Shown here piece by piece: positions 49,682-56,825 of a stretch of DNA of 64,000 bases; the stretch's first letter is position 1; each line of letters opens with the position of its first letter. A model generated the notes under the pieces. It was not told the DNA's origin, ran no database searches, and saw only the letters and a list, made by a program, of their open reading frames with translations. The position numbers and the translations under genes are program-made. The stretch lies in the NCBI RefSeq assembly GCF_013185915.1, contig NZ_JAAZUH010000001.1, positions 310,001 to 374,000 of the forward strand, read 5' to 3'. The stretch is from Stenotrophomonas bentonitica. GTDB taxonomy: Bacteria > Pseudomonadota > Gammaproteobacteria > Xanthomonadales > Xanthomonadaceae.

Positions 49682-50526
49682 GCGGCGCGCCCCCTGGCAG
49701 CCAGCGCTGCATCGAGGGCGAAGATGGATTGCGTAACGATTACTTCCAGGTTGTGCCCATGCCATTCGCGCTCGAAGGCGGTTGGCACTACCCCGGCGGC
49801 CAGGCAGTCTTCCAGCGGGATGGCTGCAATCTGCTCGGCCCATTGCATGGAGGCTGTATGCAAGCGGATGCCCACCACGATGTCCTGGATGCGGCGTAGA
49901 TAGTGAAGTGCGTTATCCAGCACTACGGCGTCAAAGACGCCCATGTGGCCGCCGACCACCCTGCCCCGCCCGAACTGTTGGATGCGGCCGATGGCCGCCC
50001 GCTGCAGCGCCGGGTCTGCCCGCGAGAGATACACGATGTTGCCCACGATGTTGTCCCCCACGCAGACGAGGTCGGCGGTGGGCACATCCACGCTGACGTG
50101 GTCCATGGTCTTGCCGGGGTTGAACAGGAAGCGGAGCTGGTGCCGTCCCCAGCGCAGTGCCAGGTTGTCGAACAGGATGTCCGGCTCCCGGTAGAGCGAG
50201 GCCACGGGGCGGTTCTGGGAGAGAAACGCCTGCCGGTGATGGCGGTGTGCCAGGGTCAACGCCTCGGGGAACATCGACATGCCGGCAATGTGGTCGCTCA
50301 TGAAGTGCGTGGCGGCAACCAGGTGCACCGTTTTGCCCATCTGCCCGCACAGCACCTCCCTGAGTTGGGCGGCATCCTCCTCGCTGCCCAGTGCGTCGAC
50401 CAGCAGTACCCGGTCACCATCGATGAAGGCAGTGGCGACCGATTCCACTGCTTCGCCCACGAACATCACAACGTCTGCAGCCAGTTCCTGGATTCGCATG
50501 GCGGTATCCCGATGGAGGTGGGGCAT
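49678..50526 (-). CDS. MBL-fold protein with altered metal motif
   Basis: A 282-residue protein; the ATG at 50526 has GGGGGTG upstream, with an alternative ATG at 50499. It has the MBL fold, but the metal motif reads THFMSDH where active enzymes have HxHxDH, so the second histidine is Met. Other ligands (NPGKTMDHVSV, GGHMGVFD) look kept. It may be a one-metal enzyme, have a different specificity or be inactive. It is translated with the Tat-exported MBL protein. No signal peptide is seen. Confidence 0.82.
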   Translation of the reverse strand: MPHLHRDTAMRIQELAADVVMFVGEAVESVATAFIDGDRVLLVDALGSEEDAAQLREVLCGQMGKTVHLVAATHFMSDHIAGMSMFPEALTLAHRHHRQAFLSQNRPVASLYREPDILFDNLALRWGRHQLRFLFNPGKTMDHVSVDVPTADLVCVGDNIVGNIVYLSRADPALQRAAIGRIQQFGRGRVVGGHMGVFDAVVLDNALHYLRRIQDIVVGIRLHTASMQWAEQIAAIPLEDCLAAGVVPTAFEREWHGHNLEVIVTQSIFALDAALAARGRAA

Positions 50527-50575
50527 CGTCGCCACCCCCACGAGCAGCGGCAAACGAGTTGTTTTGTGCGTGGCA

Positions 50576-50588
50576 TTAGAAAAACTAA
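50576..50588. promoter_or_regulatory. LysR-type box in the divergent promoter
   Basis: TTAG-AAAAA-CTAA, a perfect inverted repeat and a T-N11-A motif, lies 10 bases upstream of the LysR gene and between it and the MBL operon. It is the expected regulator site for divergent control. Confidence 0.6.
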
Positions 50589-50597
50589 CGCGATACG

Positions 50598-51536
50598 ATG
50601 CCGGGAACCCCGCTCCCCAAGGCGCCCGTGAAAGCCCGCCCCACTGCCCCGCTCAATGCGCTGCGCACGTTCGAAGCGGCGGCACGCCACCTGAGCTTCA
50701 ACGCCGCCGCCAGCGAGCTGTTCGTCACGCCGGCGGCGGTTAGCCATCAGGTCAAGCATCTGGAGGCGTACCTGGGGGTGAGCCTGTTTGAACGCCACCA
50801 CCGGTCAGTGGCGCTGACCCCGGAGGGTGAGGCCTTGGCAACCACCGTGGGCGAGCTGCTGGGGCAGCTGGACCGGGCATTGGACCGCGCCAGGACACGC
50901 GCGCCCACCGAGCTGCGGGTGACCACGATGGAATCGTTCGCGGCCAAGTGGCTGGTACCTCGCCTGCACCGTTTCCAGCAGGCATTTCCCGATGTCCGGG
51001 TGCGGATTGATACCAGCGACGAGCGCGCCGACTTTCTCCGTGAGGGCTTCGACGTGGGCATTCGCTATGGGCCGGGCAACTACGTCGGCGTTCGAGCCGA
51101 AGTGCTGATGCAGGCGCCGGTGTTCCCCGTGTGTTCGCCTACCCTGCTGCGCGACACCTCGAAAGTGCTGCAGGATCCTGACGACCTGCGCCACTACACG
51201 CTGCTGCACGATGAGGGCGCAACAGGCCGTTCCGGGGTTCCTGCGTGGGCTGATTGGTTGGCTGCAGCGGGTGCTACGAAGGTAAATGCAGTCGCTGGCC
51301 CTGTGTTCGCCAGCATGTATCTTGCGCAGGAGGCCGCAGCTTCAGGCCAAGGTGTTGCGCTGGGCCTGGCTCCTCTTGTGGAGGAGGACCTTCGGCAAGG
51401 GCGGCTGGTCAGGCCGCTTAGCGAGGAGCTGGGCAACGCGTACTCGTTCTGGTTGATTCAGCGCGAAGGCGCTAAGCCGCGTCCGGATGTCGAGGCGTTC
51501 TGCGAGTGGCTTCGGGACGAGTTGGGGACAAGCTAG
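50598..51536 (+). CDS. LysR-family transcriptional regulator, GcvA-like
   Basis: A 312-residue protein. The N-terminal HTH has LNALRTFEAAARHLSF and the helix pair FVTPAAVSHQVKHLE (about residues 43-57), with the FERHHRSVALTPEGEAL wing that is typical of the GcvA/AmpR branch. The C-terminal substrate-binding domain is intact. Divergent from the MBL operon, which it probably controls. The inducer is unknown. Confidence 0.9.
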   Translation: MPGTPLPKAPVKARPTAPLNALRTFEAAARHLSFNAAASELFVTPAAVSHQVKHLEAYLGVSLFERHHRSVALTPEGEALATTVGELLGQLDRALDRARTRAPTELRVTTMESFAAKWLVPRLHRFQQAFPDVRVRIDTSDERADFLREGFDVGIRYGPGNYVGVRAEVLMQAPVFPVCSPTLLRDTSKVLQDPDDLRHYTLLHDEGATGRSGVPAWADWLAAAGATKVNAVAGPVFASMYLAQEAAASGQGVALGLAPLVEEDLRQGRLVRPLSEELGNAYSFWLIQREGAKPRPDVEAFCEWLRDELGTS

Positions 51537-51547
51537 AGACGCAACAA

Positions 51548-51967
51548 CTACTCCTGTTCTCGCGCGCGACTTGGATAATCCATTACAGAAACGAAATCTT
51601 CCACATGACGCTGCCAAGCAAGCAAGCCGCGTACCATCTGCTCGATGAGTTTGATGCCGGACTGATCGTCGATGCCAGCATACTGTTCTGGTTCGCGATT
51701 GAATTTGGCGCTGACAGCGCGTAACCCTTCGCCGCATGGGACGAAATCGACCTGAGCGAAGCAGATGCCGCTCCAGCTGCGATGTACATGGAGCGTATCT
51801 CCCTCGCAGTACAGGAACCACTTGTCTTCCATCTCCAGAGGGATCATCCCCTGCCGCATCAGTGCCGACTCGGCAGCATCAAGGCTGAAGTCTGGCGTCA
51901 GGACCGCATAGCGGTCTGGCAGCGGAACGGTCTTCCAGTCGGCGGCTGTGGCTACGCGTGTCTTCAT
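51548..51967 (-). CDS. Hypothetical protein, 139 residues
   Basis: Cytoplasmic protein with conserved-looking segment MEDKWFLYCEGDTLHVHRSWSG and FVPCGEGLRAV. There is no signal peptide or membrane helix. No family is recognised; the Trp- and Tyr-rich core looks like a small alpha+beta domain. It is convergent with the LysR gene. Confidence 0.65.
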   Translation of the reverse strand: MKTRVATAADWKTVPLPDRYAVLTPDFSLDAAESALMRQGMIPLEMEDKWFLYCEGDTLHVHRSWSGICFAQVDFVPCGEGLRAVSAKFNREPEQYAGIDDQSGIKLIEQMVRGLLAWQRHVEDFVSVMDYPSRAREQE

Positions 51968-52142
51968 GGGTTGCCTTGAGGCTCGACGAAAGGGTTGGAC
52001 GAATTTTCACCGTGCTCGCACGCCTGGTGGGTGCACAACTTCTACATAATGCATTCTGCGAGGTTCTGTCCAGCGATTGGCGGTTTCCACGTACTACCCT
52101 TGTCCTGCGCCTGCCGCCAAGCACGGCCGTTCACTGGCCCAG

Positions 52143-53174
52143 CTAGAGCTGTGCAACGTTCGTCCGTATTACCGATACGGCTCTATCGATGGCTTCGCGG
52201 TCGATCTGCCAATGGGTCACCAGTCGCATCTTGCCGCCGTACGCCCCGTTGGCGCGGATGCCTTCAGCTTCCAGGGCGTCCATCAACCGAGGCATGTCCA
52301 CCCCATCGGGCAGCGCGAACCACACCATGTTGATGTGGACGTCGTCCATGTCGACGTTGATGCACGGCACTTCGGCCAGGCGCTCAGCCAAGTACCTGGC
52401 ATTGTCATGGTCCACATCCAGCCGCCGCGTCATCTCGGTGAGCGCAAGGATGCCCGGCGCAGCGATGACGCCTGCCTGCCGCCAGCCACCGCCCAGCAGC
52501 TTGCGGTTGTAGCGGGCGCGTTTGATGAAGGCGGCTGGCCCTGCCAGGATGGAGCCGACCGGTGCGGCCAAGCCCTTGGAGAGGCAGCACATCACGGTGT
52601 CCACGTGCTGTGTGATCTCCTTTACGTCGCATCCGAGGTACGTAGCGGCATTGAACACGCGTGCGCCGTCCAGGTGAATGGGAACGCCGTGGGTTCGGGC
52701 GATGGCGGCAGTGGCCTCCATCGTGGCCAGCGGAATCACGCGACCGTTGCCGTGGGCGTTCTCCAGGCAGATCAGCCCGGTGCGCGGGATGTGGATGTCT
52801 TCCCCTACCCGGATGCGGGACTCGATCTCGCCGGGCTCCAACAAACCCTGCTTGCTGGCAATCGTGCGCAGCTGCACGCCACTGATCACCGCCGCAGCGC
52901 CGTTCTCGTGCCAGACCAGGTGTGAGTCGTCGCCCGCGATCACCTCATCGCCGCGTCGGCAGTGGGTGAACACTGCCAGCTGGTTGCCAAACACGCCCGT
53001 TGGAACGAACAGCGCATCGTCCTTGCCCAGCATCTCGGCAGCGAGCCGCTCGAGCTGGATGACGGTAGGATCGTCCTGATAGACGTCATCCCCTACTTCG
53101 GCGGTAGCCATGGCCTGGCGCATGGCCGGCGTGGGCTGGGTAACGGTATCGCTGCGCAGGTCAATCCACTGCAT
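52143..53174 (-). CDS. ltaE: Low-specificity L-threonine aldolase
   Basis: A 343-residue PLP enzyme that cleaves L-threonine or L-allo-threonine to glycine and acetaldehyde. N-terminal DLRSDTVTQPTPAMR is the family hallmark; the PLP lysine is K200 in MCCLSKGLAAPVGS and the phosphate/aspartate contact is in IHLDGARVFN. Length and motifs match the E. coli LtaE type. It stands alone and no regulatory site is seen. Confidence 0.94.
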   Translation of the reverse strand: MQWIDLRSDTVTQPTPAMRQAMATAEVGDDVYQDDPTVIQLERLAAEMLGKDDALFVPTGVFGNQLAVFTHCRRGDEVIAGDDSHLVWHENGAAAVISGVQLRTIASKQGLLEPGEIESRIRVGEDIHIPRTGLICLENAHGNGRVIPLATMEATAAIARTHGVPIHLDGARVFNAATYLGCDVKEITQHVDTVMCCLSKGLAAPVGSILAGPAAFIKRARYNRKLLGGGWRQAGVIAAPGILALTEMTRRLDVDHDNARYLAERLAEVPCINVDMDDVHINMVWFALPDGVDMPRLMDALEAEGIRANGAYGGKMRLVTHWQIDREAIDRAVSVIRTNVAQL

Positions 53175-53549
53175 CTGGGAACTCGCTGAAGGTGGGCAGG
53201 CATGGCCCTGAAAGGCCTTTTGGGCATTCTAGGTTATGCGATCGCTATTGGCATGGGGCCCGTATGAGCAATGGCCCGCCCAGGCGTTGCTTCGTTCTGG
53301 GGTCATGCGCTACCGGGGTGGTTGGGCTATCGGCGGTCGTTTGGGAATCGACCCTACCTTGCGCGTCGGGGTGATCAGGTTGTGGGGAATTCCGCGCTGC
53401 GACCGTGTCAGGTTAAATCCCTGTGAGTGCGGCGCTGAATGACGGCAGAAAAATGTGCCTTATTTTCGACCTCTACTGCATCCGGGCGCCGGGTTGGCCC
53501 GTACGTATCAGGGCACACCCTTGTGCGCTCGAACTTTGAGGACATACAC
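53175..53549. other. Intergenic region with a GTAG-type palindrome
   Basis: No gene seen. A segment 53291-53358 is about 80% identical to 55720-55788 and ends in a GTAG-linked palindrome (listed separately). The rest holds the promoter region of the fasciclin gene. Confidence 0.5.
53335..53357 (-). repeat. SMAG-like GTAG palindrome
   Basis: GGTCG...CGACC stem ending in CTAC (GTAG on the minus strand). It is one of six GTAG-bearing palindromes between 53.3 and 55.9 kb and nearly identical to the copy at 55765-55787. Confidence 0.6.
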
Positions 53550-54113
53550 ATGTACAAGTCAATTCAGCGTCTGGCTATCGCTTCGTGCATCGCAGCAGCT
53601 TGTCTTGCAACTGTCAGTGTTTCGGCTGCCGACAATCCGATGGTTGGCGGGGCGGCCATGTACCCGACCAAGACCATTGTTGAGAACGCCTCGGCCGCGA
53701 AGAATCTCACCACGCTGGTCGCTGCCGTGAAGGCGGCTGGGCTGGCTGAAACGCTGTCCGGGACGGGGTCGTTCACCGTGTTCGCGCCCACCAATGATGC
53801 GTTTGCGAAGCTGCCGAAAGGAACGGTGGATACGCTTCTGAAGCCTGAGAACAAGGCGAAACTGACCAAGATCCTGACCTACCACGTGGTTCCTGGTACG
53901 CATTCCGCTGCCGAGCTTACTGCGGCTGCCAAGAAGGGTGGCATGGCCAGCATGCTGACTACGGTTGAAGGCGAGAAGCTTACGGTGAAGCTGGCTGACG
54001 GCAAGGTGTGGGTGGTGGATGCCAAGGGTGGCAAGGCGGCCGTGACTACCGCGGATGTCGGGCAGTCCAACGGTGTGGTGCACGTTATCGATACGGTTTT
54101 GATGCCCAAGTAG
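53550..54113 (+). CDS. Secreted fasciclin-domain protein
   Basis: A 187-residue protein from the ATG at 53550 after GAGGA. The signal peptide MYKSIQRLAIASCIAAACLA is followed by one FAS1 domain with FTVFAPTNDAFAKLP, LTKILTYHVVPG and GVVHVIDTVLMP. These domains mediate adhesion or matrix binding; bacterial single-domain proteins are usually periplasmic or surface-linked. A strong terminator follows. Confidence 0.93.
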   Translation: MYKSIQRLAIASCIAAACLATVSVSAADNPMVGGAAMYPTKTIVENASAAKNLTTLVAAVKAAGLAETLSGTGSFTVFAPTNDAFAKLPKGTVDTLLKPENKAKLTKILTYHVVPGTHSAAELTAAAKKGGMASMLTTVEGEKLTVKLADGKVWVVDAKGGKAAVTTADVGQSNGVVHVIDTVLMPK

Positions 54114-54120
54114 TCTGGGC

Positions 54121-54155
54121 GCGGGCGGGGGTGTTTGTTGCCCCCGCCCCTTTTT
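54121..54155 (+). terminator. Rho-independent terminator of the fasciclin gene
   Basis: GGGCGGGGG (54123-54131) pairs with CCCCCGCCC (54141-54149) around a 9-base loop and is followed by a C and TTTTT. It starts 8 bases after the stop codon. Confidence 0.85.
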
Positions 54156-54191
54156 GTTCGCCGTCCGTCTGTGGCCCGGTCGGCGTTGTTC

Positions 54192-54214
54192 AGCCAGGCA
54201 TGGCCTGGCTCTAC
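54192..54214 (-). repeat. SMAG-like GTAG palindrome
   Basis: AGCCAGGC-ATG-GCCTGGCT stem ending in CTAC on the plus strand, so GTAG leads on the minus strand. It lies between the convergent fasciclin and aldehyde dehydrogenase genes. Confidence 0.75.
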
Positions 54215-54224
54215 CGGTGTGGGG

Positions 54225-55604
54225 TCAGGATGGAATCTTGATGGACTTTACGTTCACGAATTCCTTCAGACCTTCCGGGCCGTGCTCCCGGCCGTAGCCT
54301 GAGGCCTTGACGCCGCCGAACGGGAGCGTTGGGGACGCTACGTCGAAAGTGTTGATGAAGACCATGCCGGTATCGAAGTACTTGGTGGCCAGTTCGCGGG
54401 CGCGTTTCACGTCGCGGCTGAAGATGCCGCCGCCGAGGCCGTAGCGGCTGTCGTTGGCGATGCGAAGTGCATCGTCATCGTCCTTGGCGCGGATGATGGC
54501 CGCTGCAGGACCGAACAGCTCGTCCTGGTATGCCACTTGGCCGGGCGCTACGTCTGCCAGTACGGTGGCCGGGTAGAACCAGCCAGTGCGGTCGGGAACC
54601 TTGCCACCTACTACGAGGCGGGCGCCCTGCGAGACGCTTTCGGTTACCTGCTCATGCAGCTTGTCGCGCTGTGCTTTGGAGACCATGGGGCCAAGCTGCG
54701 TGTCTGCGGCGTTCGGGTCGCCCATCTTCACCGCCTCGAATTTCCTGGCGTATGCGTTCACAAAGGCATCGTAGTTCTTTGCGGTCACGATGAAGCGCTT
54801 TGCATTGACGCAGGTCTGCCCGTTGTTGAACAGGCGTCCTTTGACGCAGGTCTCCACGGCCAGATCGAGGTCGGCGTCGTCCAGGACCAGATAGGCGTCG
54901 TTGGAGCCCAGTTCCAGTACGGTTTTCTTCAGTGACTCGGCGGCCTTGGTCGCTACGGTGCGGCCAGCAGCCTCGCTGCCGGTCAGCGTTACGGCGCGGA
55001 CCAGGTCATTCTTCACGATGTCGTTGGACTGGTCATGGCTGATCAGCAACACCCCGAACAGGCCCTTGGGCAGGCCGGCACTTTCGTAGATGTCACGCAG
55101 CAGCAGCCCGCTGCCGGTGCAGCTCTCCGCATGCTTGAGAAGTACACCGTTGCCCGCGATAAGGCTGGCGATGGAATAGCGGATTGCCTGGTAAGCCGGG
55201 AAGTTCCAAGGCTGGATGCCGTAGACCACGCCGATGGGGCAATGGGCCACTATCCCCGTTGCACCCTTTACGTCGCGCTCTTCGTCTGCAAGAACCGTGG
55301 GGCCCTCTTTGGCGGTGTAATCGCAGATGGCTGCGCACAGCTCGACCTCGGTGCGGCTGTCTTCAATGAGCTTGCCGACCTCGCGGGTCATGAGTTGGGC
55401 GAACTCTTCTTTTCGTTCGCGGAGGGCTTCGGCGATGTCTGCGATGACGTTGGCGCGGTCTTCCAGGCTACGGAGGCGCCATTGGAGGAAGGCTTCGTGG
55501 CTGGCCTTTACTACGCTGGCCGCTTCATCGTCGGACATGTAGGCGTAGGTAGCGAGTACTTCTTCGGTTAGCGGATTGATCGTGGTGAGTTGCTTCTGGG
55601 GCAT
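54225..55604 (-). CDS. NAD(P)-dependent succinate-semialdehyde dehydrogenase
   Basis: A 459-residue aldehyde dehydrogenase from the ATG at 55604. Catalytic C265 (NGQTCVNAKRF), E231 (LELGSNDAY) and N134 (QPWNFP) are present, with the cofactor loop LTGSEAAG. The start MPQKQLTTINPLTEEVLATY and the length match the SSADH branch, which oxidises succinate semialdehyde from GABA to succinate. No GABA transaminase is next to it. It could act on other small aldehydes. Confidence 0.88.
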   Translation of the reverse strand: MPQKQLTTINPLTEEVLATYAYMSDDEAASVVKASHEAFLQWRLRSLEDRANVIADIAEALRERKEEFAQLMTREVGKLIEDSRTEVELCAAICDYTAKEGPTVLADEERDVKGATGIVAHCPIGVVYGIQPWNFPAYQAIRYSIASLIAGNGVLLKHAESCTGSGLLLRDIYESAGLPKGLFGVLLISHDQSNDIVKNDLVRAVTLTGSEAAGRTVATKAAESLKKTVLELGSNDAYLVLDDADLDLAVETCVKGRLFNNGQTCVNAKRFIVTAKNYDAFVNAYARKFEAVKMGDPNAADTQLGPMVSKAQRDKLHEQVTESVSQGARLVVGGKVPDRTGWFYPATVLADVAPGQVAYQDELFGPAAAIIRAKDDDDALRIANDSRYGLGGGIFSRDVKRARELATKYFDTGMVFINTFDVASPTLPFGGVKASGYGREHGPEGLKEFVNVKSIKIPS

Positions 55605-55764
55605 GGATTTGGATCCTTTACCGCATTGGGGGAAAGCGATCAGGTGATGATCGTTTCGTAGCGGTTCCCATGCAGTGAATTCCATGGCTGCGTGCATCAC
55701 TGGGGATTCACAGCGCCTCTTCGTTCTTCGGCCATGCGTTACCGGGATGGTTGAGGTTATCGGT

Positions 55765-55787
55765 GGTCGTTTGGGAACCGACCCTAC
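55765..55787 (-). repeat. SMAG-like GTAG palindrome
   Basis: GGTCG...CGACC stem ending in CTAC; near-copy of 53335-53357. Confidence 0.6.
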
Positions 55788-55793
55788 CGGTGG

Positions 55794-55816
55794 GTAGAGC
55801 CACGCCCTGCGTGGCT
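55794..55816 (+). repeat. SMAG-like GTAG palindrome
   Basis: GTAG followed by the stem AGCCACGC-CCT-GCGTGGCT. First of three same-direction copies. Confidence 0.85.
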
Positions 55817-55850
55817 AGCGGGCGCCGACGTAAACGGAGTGTCGCCTCAG

Positions 55851-55873
55851 GTAGAGCCACGCCCTGCGTGGCT
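55851..55873 (+). repeat. SMAG-like GTAG palindrome
   Basis: Identical core to the copy at 55794, same direction. Confidence 0.85.
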
Positions 55874-55905
55874 GGCACCGGCGTATCCGGAGCGTTGCCC
55901 CACCG

Positions 55906-55928
55906 GTAGAGCCACGCCATGCGTGGCT
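55906..55928 (+). repeat. SMAG-like GTAG palindrome
   Basis: Same stem with loop CAT-type centre instead of CCT (AGCCACGC-CAT-GCGTGGCT). Third same-direction copy. Confidence 0.85.
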
Positions 55929-55973
55929 GGCCGTAGCCGATTGAGGTGGGCGCCACGAAATGTTGCCTTGCGA

Positions 55974-56825
55974 TCAGTTGGGTTTGGCTTCAGATTCCCA
56001 CGTCATCACGAAGGTCAACTCGAGGTTCTCGCCTCGCTCCAATCGGTTTGGTGAAAGTGTGAACGCGTCCGGTGGCCCGGTCTGGGGTTCTACGCAGGTG
56101 GCGTGGGACGCGGCGTCGTAAACGACCCAATAGTTGGTGTTGGCTCGCATGCGGAGGCGCTGATCCGCTGACACCAGTGCTATCTCCGCGTGATTGATGA
56201 AGCAGTCGTCCCAAGGGCCGGGCGTCGGGGCTACGCAGGGCACTGTGGCAATGCCCTCCCCGTCCTGCGGGTACATGGCATCAGGGGCAAAGATCAGCTG
56301 CTCTGGCTTGCGGAACCATGGGTGCCAGCCGAGTACGGCCGGCATGGCGTGGCGGTCTGCCTGTATCGCGAGGTGCAGTTCAAGGCAATGGGGTCGCAGA
56401 CGGATAATCTGTGTCGCCGTTCCACCAAAAGGCCAGTAGGCGTCTTCGGCGAGCTTAAGCGACAGCGTTGCTGTGTCCGCTTCGAGGCTGTCCATCTGCC
56501 AGGGGCGCGTAAACCCTACCCCGTGGATGGCGTGACCGCCGAAGTTGATGGGCAGTACATGAGGCTTGCCGTCGAAGTCGAAGCGGCCATGCCGGATTCG
56601 CCCTGCCCACGGCACCATCGGGTAGCAGCCCCAGGCAATGGCTGCCGCGCTGCCCTCTTCTTCGCTGACCAGCCAGTCCATCCCGTCATAGCGGATCTGG
56701 GCGATGCGCCCACCGGCTTCGGGGGCCAGTGCCACTTCCAGCTTGCCTGACTTCAGCCAGTGCAGACGGCCTGCCAGCAGCGGCGCCAGCGCGTCATCAA
56801 TGGGAGATGCGGTCTCAGGCGCCAT
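55974..56825 (-). CDS. Aldose 1-epimerase-like protein
   Basis: A 283-residue galactose mutarotase-fold protein. GRIAQIRYDGMDWL (about 39-52) and the conserved His segments GGHAIHGVGF and GWHPWFR mark the active site. It interconverts anomers of sugars released by the upstream glycosidases. The start overlaps the symporter-GH43 gene's stop by 11 bases, so it is the last gene of the xylan operon. Confidence 0.85.
   Translation of the reverse strand: MAPETASPIDDALAPLLAGRLHWLKSGKLEVALAPEAGGRIAQIRYDGMDWLVSEEEGSAAAIAWGCYPMVPWAGRIRHGRFDFDGKPHVLPINFGGHAIHGVGFTRPWQMDSLEADTATLSLKLAEDAYWPFGGTATQIIRLRPHCLELHLAIQADRHAMPAVLGWHPWFRKPEQLIFAPDAMYPQDGEGIATVPCVAPTPGPWDDCFINHAEIALVSADQRLRMRANTNYWVVYDAASHATCVEPQTGPPDAFTLSPNRLERGENLELTFVMTWESEAKPN

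Larger units (their letters stand above)
55605..55973. other. Intergenic REP cluster
   Basis: No gene seen. It holds four GTAG-type palindromes within about 165 bases (55765-55928), listed separately, between the dehydrogenase gene and the end of the xylan operon. Confidence 0.6.
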
